From assembly GCA_900556465.1 (NCBI GenBank), contig USPK01000036.1:1-18309 (forward strand): a DNA stretch of 18,309 nucleotides, given 5' to 3'. The stretch comes from an uncultured Prevotella sp. (lineage in GTDB: Bacteria > Bacteroidota > Bacteroidia > Bacteroidales > Bacteroidaceae). Made by a program: the position numbers and the translations under genes. How positions within the stretch are numbered: the first letter of the stretch is position 1; every line of letters begins with the position of its first letter. A model generated the notes under the pieces. The model was not told the origin of the DNA. It made no database searches and was given only the letters and a program-made list of their open reading frames with translations. Of this stretch, positions 8,876 through 16,020 are shown piece after piece.

Positions 8876-9430
8876 TCAATTAGGCAAATAATACGACGAC
8901 TCCACCGATGTGCGCAGCGTGGTGTCGGGTACGTTCTCTTCCACGTTGCTGCGCATGGAGAACTCGGTCAGTTCGCTCGAGATGGTCAGGACCTTGAACT
9001 TGCGGTCCGTGAGCGTGTCCGCCAGGTCCTCGCGGCGGATTTCCTCGCGTTGGCAGGCATAACGGTTGCCCACATAGAGGATGGACAGGACAACGAGCAG
9101 AATGACGTAGCCCATCTGACGTCGGAACCACGGGCCGGCGAGGATGTCGCCGCCCAGAACGGTGCGCAACGTCACGCGGTCGCCTTCCGCCGGCGTCTCT
9201 TCGTCCAGACTGATCAGTTCCTGCAAGGCCTTCCGTGCCTGTTCCTTCCGCCCGGCGGCCTGTTTTTCCTCCGACGGTGCGGCCGGTTCTTCGTCCTGCG
9301 GCGCGGAGTCTGTCGTCCGGGGTGTTTCGGACGAAGCGGCCGGACTGTCCTCGGCCGCAGCCGCCGTAGCCCGGTCCAGCAGGCGGTCCAAGCCGTCACG
9401 GCGCAAAGGTTTATCGTCTTGTTCTTTCAT
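8876..9430 (-). CDS. ftsL: FtsL-like divisome protein, Bacteroidetes type, with long N-terminal extension
   Basis: A 184-aa single-pass membrane protein in the ftsL slot between rsmH and ftsI. Residues 88-170 match the Bacteroidetes FtsL-like family as I remember it: GGDILAG, FRRQ, a membrane helix at about 106-122, then NRYACQREEI, an acidic-basic segment, and SSELTEFS. The part after the helix would be a short periplasmic coiled coil that pairs with FtsB-like partners and activates FtsI/FtsW. Residues 1-85 are an Ala/Glu/Pro-rich low-complexity cytoplasmic extension; homologues I recall are only about 110-120 aa. The only other Met (M106) is at the edge of the membrane helix, so a shorter product would need a non-ATG start, for example the Val codon near residue 86. 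The gene begins 9 bp after rsmH. Confidence 0.85.
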   Translation of the reverse strand: MKEQDDKPLRRDGLDRLLDRATAAAAEDSPAASSETPRTTDSAPQDEEPAAPSEEKQAAGRKEQARKALQELISLDEETPAEGDRVTLRTVLGGDILAGPWFRRQMGYVILLVVLSILYVGNRYACQREEIRREDLADTLTDRKFKVLTISSELTEFSMRSNVEENVPDTTLRTSVESSYYLPN

Positions 9431-9439
9431 GCCTTCATT

Positions 9440-10366
9440 TTATGATTCGGTAGCCACCTTCTCCGCAACGCGCAACTTGGCGCTCCGACTGCGGGGATTG
9501 CGTTCCTGCTCCGCCGCATCGGGGACAATGACCTTATTGTTCACCGGCCGCAGCGGCGACATGCGGTTGCCGTAAAAGTCGGACGCGACGCGCCCCTCCA
9601 CGTTCCCGGCCCGCATAAAGTTCTTCACAATACGGTCCTCCAGCGAGTGGTAAGTGAGCACCGACAAGCGGCCCCCGGGGCGTAGCAGGTCCGTCGCGGC
9701 CTGTAACAGTTCGACCAGGGCCTCCAACTCGTGGTTCACTTCGATACGCAGTGCCTGGAACACCTTCGCCATGTCTTTCTTCTCGCGGGAGCGCTCCAGG
9801 AGCGGCGTGGCTGCCGCTACGAGCTGGGCTACGGTGGTGAACGGCTGTTGCGCGCGGCCCGTCACGAGGGCGGCGGCCAGGCGGCGCGAGCAGCGCAGCT
9901 CGCCGTAGAGGCGGAAGATTTGTTCCAACTGGGCCTCCGTGTAGGTGTTCACCACGTCGGCCGCTGTCGTGGCGGCCCGGGTGTTCATGCGCATGTCCAG
10001 GGGTGCGTCGAAGCGGAACGAGAAGCCGCGGTGCTCGTCGTCGAAGTGGTGGCTCGAGACGCCGAGGTCGGCCAACACGCCGTCCAGTTCTTCCACCTCG
10101 TAGTATCGCATCCAGTTTTTCAGGAAGCGGAAATTGGTCCGCACAAAGGTAAAGCGGTCGTCGTCCTGCGGCGCGTTGCCCGCGGCGTCGGCATCCTGGT
10201 CGAAGCCATAGAGATGGCCCTCCGGGCCCAAGCGCGACAGAATCTCGCGACTGTGCCCGCCGCCGCCGAAGGTAGCGTCGACATAAACGCCATCCGTGCG
10301 GACATCCAGTCCGTCTACGGTAGCCTGCAGGAGGACGGGAACGTGGTAAGCGGGTGCTGTGTTCAT
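9440..10366 (-). CDS. rsmH: RsmH (MraW), 16S rRNA m4C1402 N4-methyltransferase
   Basis: A 308-aa SAM-dependent methyltransferase that methylates N4 of C1402 in the decoding centre of 16S rRNA. The start HVPVLLQATVDGL (residues 8-20) is the family signature. VDATFGGGGHS at 29-39 is the SAM-binding glycine loop. Further on come LADLGVSSHHFD, GFSFRFDAPLDMRMN and ALRIEVNHELEAL, and near the end SLEDRIVKNF. Length and motif order are normal. Its ATG overlaps the mraZ stop by 4 bp (ATGA), which implies translational coupling. Together with mraZ it forms the classic head of a dcw operon. Confidence 0.97.
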   Translation of the reverse strand: MNTAPAYHVPVLLQATVDGLDVRTDGVYVDATFGGGGHSREILSRLGPEGHLYGFDQDADAAGNAPQDDDRFTFVRTNFRFLKNWMRYYEVEELDGVLADLGVSSHHFDDEHRGFSFRFDAPLDMRMNTRAATTAADVVNTYTEAQLEQIFRLYGELRCSRRLAAALVTGRAQQPFTTVAQLVAAATPLLERSREKKDMAKVFQALRIEVNHELEALVELLQAATDLLRPGGRLSVLTYHSLEDRIVKNFMRAGNVEGRVASDFYGNRMSPLRPVNNKVIVPDAAEQERNPRSRSAKLRVAEKVATES

Positions 10367-10872
10367 GATTCCGAAGATATGGTGCCGCGCGGGGCGGCCG
10401 TTTTTTCGTCGTCGGGCCGGAGTTCCGCCGGCTTCCGGCCCATGGTCTGCTCCATCGCCGCGGCGTAGGCCTCGGCCGGGAGGAAGGGCGCGGCGGTGCG
10501 GGCGGCGCTCCAGAGTTCGATGCGGTCGTCCACGCCGACGAAGGTCAGTTCGCGGTCTATCCCGGCCCAGTCGAGCAAACGCCGGGGGATGAGGAAACGG
10601 CCGTTCGCGTCGAGCGAAAGGAGCTCGGCGTCGGCCATGAATTGCCGGAACAGCATGGCGTCCTGCGGGTTCCAGCGGTTCAGGCGCCGGCGCAAGTCGT
10701 CCACTTCTGCCGTCCAGGCGGCGTGCGGATAAACCACGAGACAGGGAGCATAGACGTCGCGCTTCAGCACCAGCTCCCGGTCCGTGTCGGACAGGAGCCT
10801 GCGGAACGCCGCCGGGAAAAAGGCACGGCCTTTGGCGTCCAGTTTGGCGGGGATGCTTCCTGTAAATCTCAT
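10363..10872 (-). CDS. mraZ: MraZ, dcw operon transcriptional regulator
   Basis: A 169-aa DNA-binding protein with two AbrB-like half-domains: GSIPAKLDAKGRAFFP at about 5-20 and LSLDANGRFLIPRRLL at about 88-103. In E. coli, MraZ binds TGGG repeats ahead of its own operon and represses it. I start it at the ATG at 10872, which gives the usual MRFTGSI opening. An in-frame upstream ATG at 10914 would add 14 non-conserved residues and would lie upstream of the predicted -7 box, so it is unlikely. The C-terminal 25 residues (PAELRPDDEKTAAP...) are hydrophilic and beyond the usual domain. The gene overlaps rsmH by 4 bp. Confidence 0.93.
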   Translation of the reverse strand: MRFTGSIPAKLDAKGRAFFPAAFRRLLSDTDRELVLKRDVYAPCLVVYPHAAWTAEVDDLRRRLNRWNPQDAMLFRQFMADAELLSLDANGRFLIPRRLLDWAGIDRELTFVGVDDRIELWSAARTAAPFLPAEAYAAAMEQTMGRKPAELRPDDEKTAAPRGTISSES

Positions 10873-10886
10873 CACGCTGAAAGATT

Positions 10887-10921
10887 TTCCAAAATTACGA
10901 ACTTCTCCCCACAATTCCCCA
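10887..10921 (-). promoter_or_regulatory. Probable MraZ operator, TGGGG repeats spaced 10 bp
   Basis: On the minus strand TGGGG occurs at 10917-10921 and 10907-10911, exactly 10 bp apart. A degenerate TGGAA at 10887-10891 is in the same phase, and the intervening slot (10897-10901) does not match. MraZ of E. coli binds TGGGN repeats separated by 5 nt, i.e. 10-bp periodicity. The repeats overlap the -33 region and flank the -7 box, so bound MraZ would be expected to block the operon promoter. Confidence 0.65.
10890..10897 (-). promoter_or_regulatory. Predicted -7 box of the mraZ/dcw promoter
   Basis: On the minus strand this is TAATTTTG, a perfect match to the Bacteroides -7 consensus TAnnTTTG. 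Its downstream edge is 18 bp from the mraZ ATG, so the leader would be short. No good TTTG -33 box lies at the expected spacing; that position is occupied by a TGGGG repeat. Assignment rests on motif and position only. Confidence 0.6.
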
Positions 10922-11180
10922 CTTCTGGCTTACATTTTTTAATGTTTTGAAAAGCGGCGCGGCCGATTATCCACGTAACTCTCTCATTAACCGTAGCTTA
11001 CGCAATTGTTAAAAGCGGCGACGGGGCGCCCTTTCCGGTGGGGCAAATCGTAAAGCCCCGGCGCTCTCTTCCACGGCGGGCGGACAGCGCCTTTCTGCTC
11101 CCGGCCGGCCCGACGGTCCGGCTCGCCGGGCGGCCTGCGTCTGCGGGCCGCCCGAACGGTAACAGGGCGGGAGGGATACG

Positions 11181-11212
11181 AAAAAGGCCAGCGGACACGG
11201 TGGTCGCTGGCC
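11181..11212 (-). terminator. Intrinsic terminator of gyrB
   Basis: The arms GGCCAGCG (11186-11193) and CGCTGGCC (11205-11212) pair perfectly, with a further GAC/GTC pairing inside. On the minus strand the stem is followed directly by five T (11181-11185). It lies about 90 bp past the gyrB stop and separates gyrB transcription from mraZ. Confidence 0.88.
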
Positions 11213-11302
11213 CTATATATAATATGGTGTACCCGGCAGACAGGAGACAGTGCGTTCGCGCCGGTCCGCGCGGACGGCTTCCCCGCCCCGGCTCCGCCGC
11301 CC

Positions 11303-13258
11303 TCAGGCGTCGATTTTGGCGTAAGTAGCGTTCCGTTCTATGAACTCGCGGCGCGGGCCCACGTCGTCTCCCATCAGCATGGAGAACACGTAGTCCGCCT
11401 CCACGGCGTTTTCGATGGAAACTTGCTTGAGCATGCGCGTCTCGGGGTTCATAGTCGTCTCCCACAGCTGCTGCGGATTCATCTCGCCCAGACCTTTGTA
11501 GCGCTGCGTCACGATGCTGTTCTCCGTGCCGTCGCCGTAGGTGTCGATAAACTCCTGGCGCTCCCGGTCGTTGTAGCAGTATTTCTCCACCTTGCCCTTC
11601 TTGCAGCGGTAGAGCGGCGGCATGGCGATGTAGAGGTAGCCGTCCTGGATGACCTGCGGGAAGTAGCGGAAGAAGAGCGTCATGATGAGCGTCGCGATGT
11701 GCTGACCGTCGACATCGGCATCGGCCATGATGATGACTTTGTGGTAACGGAGCTTCTCGATGTTGGCCTCCTTGCTGTCCTCGCCCAGGCCAAAGCGGAT
11801 GCCCAGGGCCTGAATGATGTTGTTCACCTCGTCACTCTCGAAAGCCTTGTGCCACATGGCCTTCTCCACGTTCAGTATCTTACCGCGCAGGGGCAGTATG
11901 GCCTGCGTGGCGCGGCTGCGTCCCTGCTTGGCGCTGCCGCCGGCCGAGTCGCCCTCCACCAGGAAGAGTTCGCACTCCTCGGGGTTGCGCGACGAGCAGT
12001 CGGCCAGCTTTCCGGGCAGTCCGCCGCCCGAGAGGGGGCTCTTGCGCTGCACGCTCTCGCGGGCCTTGCGCGCGGCCACGCGGGCCGTGGCGGCCAGGAT
12101 GACCTTGTCCACAATGAGCTTGGCCTCCTTGGGGTGTTCCTCCAGGTAGTTGGTCAAGGCCTCGCCCACCGCCTGGTTCACGGCGCCGGTTACTTCGTTG
12201 TTGCCCAACTTCGTTTTGGTCTGGCCCTCAAACTGGGGTTCGGCCACCTTCACCGAGATGACGGCCGTGAGGCCCTCGCGGAAGTCCTCGCCGGCTATTT
12301 CCACCTTCGCCTTCTCCAGCTGCTTGGCCGCCGTCTCCTCGGCGTACTTCTTCAGCACACGGGTCACGGCCATGCGGAAACCGGCCAGGTGGGTACCGCC
12401 CTCGATGGTGTTGATATTGTTCACGTAGGAGTGGATGTTCTCGCTATACGAGGTGTTGTACATGATAGCCACCTCGATGGGCATCCCGTTCTTCTCCGTA
12501 TTGATATAGATGACGTCGTCGAAGAGATGGGTGCGGCTGGAGTCGATGTAACGGACAAATTCGCGCAGGCCTTCGTCCGAGTGGAACACCTCCTTGCGCG
12601 TGTTTCCTTCCTCGTCGGGCCGCAGGTCGGTCAGTGTGATGGTGATGCCGGCGTTCAGGTAGGCCAGCTCGCGCATACGGTTGGCCAGGATGTCGTACTT
12701 GAACGTCGTCGTCGTGAAGATGGTCGGGTCGGGCCAGAACTGCTGCCGCGTGCCGCGGAGCTCGGTTTCGCCCACCACCTTGACGGGATAGAGCGGGTGG
12801 CCCTTGGCGTATTCCTGCTGATATATTTTCCCGTCGCGGAACACCTGGGAAATCATCTTCGTCGACAGGGCGTTGACGCAACTGACGCCGACGCCGTGCA
12901 AACCGCCCGAGACCTTGTAGGACCCTTTGTCAAACTTTCCGCCGGCGTGCAGTACCGTCATGACGACTTCCAGTGCAGAGCGGTGCTCCTTGGGGTGCAT
13001 GTCGACGGGGATGCCGCGGCCGTTGTCCTGCACGATAATGGAGTTGTCCTCGCAGATCGTCACTTCGATGTGCGTGCAATAGCCGGCCAAGGCTTCGTCG
13101 ATAGAGTTGTCCACCGTCTCGGAGACCAGGTGGTGCAATCCCTTTTCGCTGATGTCACCGATATACATGGCTGGACGCTTGCGCACCGCCTCCAGGCCTT
13201 CCAGCACCTGGATGTTACTGGCGGAATAGTTAGCGTCGTTCTTTTGCAATTCTTCCAT
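11303..13258 (-). CDS. gyrB: GyrB, DNA gyrase subunit B
   Basis: A 651-aa ATPase subunit of DNA gyrase, which introduces negative supercoils together with GyrA. The N-terminal GHKL ATPase domain has HHLVSETVDNSIDEA with the catalytic E47, DNGRGIPVD at about 78-86 and GGLHGVGVS at 118-126. The transducer domain follows. The TOPRIM domain has EGDSAGGSAKQGRSR from E435, PLRGKILNVEKA at about 456-467, and DADVDGQH around 513-520. The usual residue in the last motif is Ser (DVDGSH), so Gln here is a small deviation. The C-terminus has QRYKGLGEMNPQQLWETTM and lacks the roughly 170-residue insert of E. coli GyrB. GyrB is preferred over ParE from the SIQVLEGLEAVRKRPAMYIG-like opening and the tail. 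It appears monocistronic, with its own promoter and terminator. Confidence 0.95.
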   Translation of the reverse strand: MEELQKNDANYSASNIQVLEGLEAVRKRPAMYIGDISEKGLHHLVSETVDNSIDEALAGYCTHIEVTICEDNSIIVQDNGRGIPVDMHPKEHRSALEVVMTVLHAGGKFDKGSYKVSGGLHGVGVSCVNALSTKMISQVFRDGKIYQQEYAKGHPLYPVKVVGETELRGTRQQFWPDPTIFTTTTFKYDILANRMRELAYLNAGITITLTDLRPDEEGNTRKEVFHSDEGLREFVRYIDSSRTHLFDDVIYINTEKNGMPIEVAIMYNTSYSENIHSYVNNINTIEGGTHLAGFRMAVTRVLKKYAEETAAKQLEKAKVEIAGEDFREGLTAVISVKVAEPQFEGQTKTKLGNNEVTGAVNQAVGEALTNYLEEHPKEAKLIVDKVILAATARVAARKARESVQRKSPLSGGGLPGKLADCSSRNPEECELFLVEGDSAGGSAKQGRSRATQAILPLRGKILNVEKAMWHKAFESDEVNNIIQALGIRFGLGEDSKEANIEKLRYHKVIIMADADVDGQHIATLIMTLFFRYFPQVIQDGYLYIAMPPLYRCKKGKVEKYCYNDRERQEFIDTYGDGTENSIVTQRYKGLGEMNPQQLWETTMNPETRMLKQVSIENAVEADYVFSMLMGDDVGPRREFIERNATYAKIDA

Positions 13259-13298
13259 TTCGTTAGTAGTATCTTTTTATTCCACGCGTTTAACCAAG

Positions 13299-13306
13299 CA
13301 AAAGTA
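13299..13306 (-). promoter_or_regulatory. Predicted -7 box of the gyrB promoter
   Basis: The minus strand reads TACTTTTG, a perfect TAnnTTTG match, 40 bp before the gyrB ATG. A poly-T stretch lies just upstream, but no TTTG sits at the standard -33 spacing. The surrounding DNA is AT-rich compared with the rest of the window, as expected for a promoter. Confidence 0.55.
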
Positions 13307-13451
13307 CAAAAAAATTGCGACGTAGACGGGCTTAACGGCCACGAAAATTCCCCACCTTTCACGACGCGTCGCGCCGGGCGCGTCCGCCCGTTTCCCGGAC
13401 CCGGCGCCGCGGTTCCCCAAAAGCGGCGCCACGCCGCCGGTTGCGCCAAAC

Positions 13452-13465
13452 ACGGGGCTAAGGCC
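13452..13465 (-). repeat. Copy of the terminator-linked GCCTTAGCCCCG motif
   Basis: The minus strand reads GGCCTTAGCCCCGT and follows the T-tract of the downstream lipoprotein terminator by a few bases. The same 14-mer occurs at 16005-16018, and its core makes up the tandem repeat at 1-76. Confidence 0.75.
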
Positions 13466-13468
13466 CGT

Positions 13469-13510
13469 AAAAACTCGCCCTATCCCCGTCGCGACGGGAA
13501 TAGGGCGAGT
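13469..13510 (-). terminator. Palindromic terminator of the downstream lipoprotein copy
   Basis: Positions 13473-13510 form a 38-nt near-perfect palindrome: 11 paired bases, one mismatch (C13484 opposite A13499), then 7 more pairs with the centre CGTCGCGACG. On the minus strand it ends in GAGTTTTTA, a T-tract of five. It starts 53 bp past the gene's stop. The copy after the upstream paralogue differs in a base pair but keeps the pairing. Confidence 0.88.
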
Positions 13511-13563
13511 GGCGGCGGCCACCGGCCGGCCGGCGAGGGGCACAGCATGCCGCCGCAGCACAT

Positions 13564-15676
13564 TTACCAGATGTCCTCCGACTGTACGCCGTTGTAGACG
13601 GTGGTCGGGGCGTATTCGATGTAGTCCAGGAACCACTGCGAGTCCGTCTTTTTCAGCGCCGACTTCATGCGCAGATAGTACGTCTGGTTCGCCTGCATGT
13701 TGGCCGTCGTCAGGATGGCGCGTATCGAGGCACGGTCGCCGCCGACGCTGCGGGCGGGCGTGTCGCCCGAGCCGTTGGTGATGCAGAAATACTGCGGCGC
13801 CTTCATGTAGCCCTGGTTACGCATGTTGCGGTCGTTCTCCAGGTTCGTCTGTTCGTCGTCTACGTCCTCCATCCAGGGGATAGACGGGTTGTCCGTCATG
13901 CTTTGGCGCATGTCGAGCGGCAGCCCTATCGGCGAGAGGCGAAGCGGGTCCGTACCGAAGTAGAACTGCCCCATGCCGCGCAACGGATTGAGCGAAATGC
14001 CCAGCCGTATCTCGTAGGTCCCCGACTTCGGGACGGGCGGCAGGCGGAATATGGCGTCGAACATGCCCGACAGGCCCATCTCGTCGCCCTGATAGTCGCG
14101 CCACGAGGCGCCGCTCGCGTCGAAGAGGTAGTAAGTATCCGTGCCGCTCGACTCGCTCAGCAGGTTCTCAAAATATCCGTGCGGGAAGTACAGGTTCTCC
14201 ACCCCGCGCACATTGTTCGAGGCCAGCTCGGGCAGGAACGTAGTGAAGTCCATCCGGATACGCTCGGAGCCCAGGCGGTCGCGCACGGCCTCGTCATAGG
14301 TCAGGATGTCGTCTATCGGGTAATAGAACCCGTTCTGCGCGTTGTTATCGTTCGCGCCGTTCGAGGCATTGAGCTTGATGCCCGGCTCGGGCACGGAGAG
14401 CACGGAATAGTCACCGTCGAAGCCATCGTTGTATTCAGGGAAACGGTTCAGGTAAGTCGTGTGATCGGGGTCGCCCAAGGCGCCGGCGTCACCGGCCTGC
14501 ACCACCTTGATCAAGCCGCGGTACTTGCCAATCGTAGCGTAGTAGTCCCAGACATCGGTCGGGCAGCTCGCCGTCTGCGGGTTGCGCCAATCGCCTACGC
14601 GATAGTTGTACTCGTTACAGTGGCGCACCAGGCGGTCGTAACCCTTGCGGCCCTTCGTAAAGTGATAGGCCACGAAGCGGTTCACGGCGTTGTCCGGATT
14701 CGTCAGGTCGTCGGCCGCGGCGGCAGTCGTCGTGGCGTCGTCGCCGGTGCTGTAAATCTCGGCGCAACGCTCCCGGATGATGGCCATCACTTCGTCCCAG
14801 TTCGTCACGTTGCCCTCGGCGTCCGTCTGCAGGCTGATGGCCCCACTCGCGTTCATACACGTCGTCCGGTTCCACGAAGCCGGTGTAGCCCAGGTAGCGG
14901 TGGTCGGGCATGGACAGGGTCTCGCCCGAGGCCAGGTTCAGCGTTTCGTCGTGGTTCGTTTCCTCGTACTCCGCGTCGCGTTCCTCGAGCAACGAGTCGC
15001 AGACGTGCGTCTGCGTCAACAGATACGACATGATTTTCAAGTTATCGGCGGCCGCTATCATCTCCGGCAGCAGGTCGGACGACGGGGCAATGACCGTCGA
15101 GACGATATGCACCATGCCGTTGGACACTTCGTTGTCCTCGCTGACTACGCGCGCCTCGCCGTTGATGAGGTAGTAGCTCTCCGAGCCGACGGTGTCGAGT
15201 TCGCAGGTGAGCAGACGGTCGTTCAGGTTCGAGAGGGCGAAAGTGCCCGGCGTGGGGAAGTCAGCCGTCTCGTAGGCCGACTGCTCGCCGTTGTCGATGA
15301 CGCAGCTGTTGGCGATAAGCTGTGCCTGCTCGTAGCTAAGCTCGTCGAGCGAGGCCACACCGAGCGAAGCCACGTACGTATCGATGGCTTCGTTGGTCGG
15401 TGCGAAGACGGTGTAGTTGCCTCGCGCCGAAAGCACGCTCGTTATGGAAGAAGCCTGGTCGGAATCGCCCAGGCGGACACGGTCGAAGATGCTCTTTATC
15501 TCCGACAGGTCTTCGTTGCTCGAGAGGAAGTCCGTCACCGTCTGCTCGGTGGCAATGGCATAATTGCTCTCGTCGATGTTTTCCGTACAACTGACGGCCA
15601 GGCCGCTGAGCCAGAGCAGCGACAGAAGGGCCAACGTCCAGCGCGGCGTTCGTTTAAGGATAGTGTTTAGTTTCAT
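13564..15676 (-). pseudogene. Frameshifted fasciclin-domain lipoprotein (downstream tandem copy)
   Basis: This copy would encode the same 703-aa product as the neighbour at 16118-18229 but is 2113 bp long instead of 2112. The first frame runs from the ATG at 15676 to a stop at 14615 (353 aa). Its signal peptide has a lipobox LAVSC with Cys30, and its first FAS1 domain includes GNYTVFAPTNEA and NGMVHIVSTVIAP. The homologous frame then continues from about 14840 to 13564 without any stop. Aligned to the paralogue, the break is one extra G:C pair at 14839-14840, near codon 279 (VYEREWG|ISLQTD). The second FAS1 and the C-terminal domain are therefore out of frame. No other damage is visible, so the event is very recent, or it is a sequencing error, or it is a switchable state. 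If translated, only a truncated one-FAS1 lipoprotein would result. Confidence 0.85.
14503..14739 (-). repeat. 237-bp near-identical tract shared with the upstream paralogue
   Basis: This stretch matches 17057-17293 with only two differences (14665 and 14711), including a perfect 162-bp run at 14503-14664. Immediate flanks differ at roughly one base in six to nine. It covers codons of about residues 313-391 of the protein. Confidence 0.85.
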
Positions 15677-15747
15677 GGTTCTTGACTTAACGTTGATAGT
15701 TATGCTGTGGTCCCGCCTTCACGGCGTTTCGTCCGGCTGTAAGAAAC

Positions 15748-15774
15748 AATCTCCGGCCCTGGTGGTCGGAGATT
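15748..15774 (-). other. Stem-loop at the predicted 5' end of the downstream lipoprotein mRNA
   Basis: Arms AATCTCCG (15748-15755) and CGGAGATT (15767-15774) pair perfectly, with up to three extra inner pairs (one G-U). The element lies 7 bp downstream of the predicted -7 box, so it would sit at the very start of the transcript and about 70 nt before the ATG. A weak T-rich run (GTTTCTT) follows. It could stabilise the mRNA or act as an attenuator; neither is shown. Confidence 0.5.
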
Positions 15775-15781
15775 CCAACAG

Positions 15782-15789
15782 CAAATTTA
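15782..15789 (-). promoter_or_regulatory. Predicted -7 box of the downstream lipoprotein promoter
   Basis: The minus strand reads TAAATTTG, a perfect TAnnTTTG match, 105 bp before the ATG at 15676. A CTTG lies about 22 bp further upstream as a poor -33 candidate. It implies that this copy has its own promoter, independent of the upstream paralogue. Confidence 0.5.
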
Positions 15790-16004
15790 AGGGATTCCCC
15801 CTACTCGTCCGCAAGCGGAAAACAAGGTTTAGAAATAAATAAACTCCGCTAAAAAATTTTCGAACTTTTTGAATATTTCACATCCTTTGAAACGTAGTAT
15901 CGACAAAAAGCTCACTTTTAACGGCCGTTAGCCGCATTTTGACGACGACTGGGCGCGCAGCCGCCCGAACGGGGCGAAAAGGGCCGCGGAGTAGCCCGCG
16001 AGAC

Positions 16005-16018
16005 ACGGGGCTAAGGCC
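16005..16018 (-). repeat. Copy of the terminator-linked GCCTTAGCCCCG motif
   Basis: The minus strand reads GGCCTTAGCCCCGT, identical to 13452-13465. Two bases (CT) separate it from the terminator T-tract. The combination T-run, CT, one base, then CCTTAGCCCCG closely resembles the 21-bp unit at the left edge of the window. Confidence 0.75.
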
Positions 16019-16020
16019 AG

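Larger units (their letters stand above)
10873..11302. other. Intergenic region between gyrB and mraZ
   Basis: About 430 bp without a supported gene. It holds the mraZ promoter and operator at the low end, an AT-rich segment at about 10930-11010, a GC-rich stretch at 11020-11160, and the gyrB terminator at 11181-11212. A perfect 9-bp GC-rich inverted repeat (11127-11135 with 11146-11154) has no T-tract and its role is unknown. One DnaA-box-like TTATCCACG at 10967-10975 stands alone. No tRNA or small RNA is recognisable. Confidence 0.6.
13259..13563. other. Intergenic region upstream of gyrB
   Basis: About 305 bp without a supported gene. From low to high coordinates it contains the AT-rich gyrB promoter zone (13270-13320), a very GC-rich stretch (13360-13445), the motif ACGGGGCTAAGGCC (13452-13465) and the lipoprotein terminator (13469-13510). 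Within the GC-rich stretch, arms 13403-13410 and 13423-13430 form a perfect 8-bp inverted repeat with a 12-nt loop and no T-tract. A long plus-strand frame crosses the region, but I take it to be a shadow of gyrB. Confidence 0.6.

Noticed and set aside
10873..10914. Upstream ATG at 10914 as the mraZ start
   Set aside because: It adds 14 residues unlike any MraZ and lies upstream of the predicted -7 box; the conserved protein begins at 10872.
10967..10975. DnaA-box-like TTATCCACG upstream of mraZ
   Set aside because: A single 8-of-9 match with no cluster, no AT-rich unwinding repeats and no dnaA nearby is not enough to call an origin.
11127..11154. Perfect 9-bp GC-rich inverted repeat between gyrB and mraZ as a second terminator
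   Set aside because: No T-tract follows on either strand; the real terminator is at 11181-11212.
10998..11465. A 155-codon minus-strand frame overlapping the gyrB end and the intergenic region
   Set aside because: It overlaps the conserved 3' end of gyrB in another frame, crosses the gyrB terminator, and its Arg/Pro/Gly-rich product resembles a shadow frame.
11423..13597. A 724-codon open frame on the plus strand over gyrB, and similar long plus-strand frames at 1836-3629, 4755-6329 and 6557-8410
   Set aside because: Each lies antisense to a clear conserved gene, has no recognisable domain, and is expected in GC-rich DNA where the complementary frame rarely meets stops.
14839..14840. Programmed ribosomal frameshift in the downstream lipoprotein copy
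   Set aside because: There is no recognisable slippery heptamer or internal Shine-Dalgarno signal, and the paralogue is encoded in one frame.
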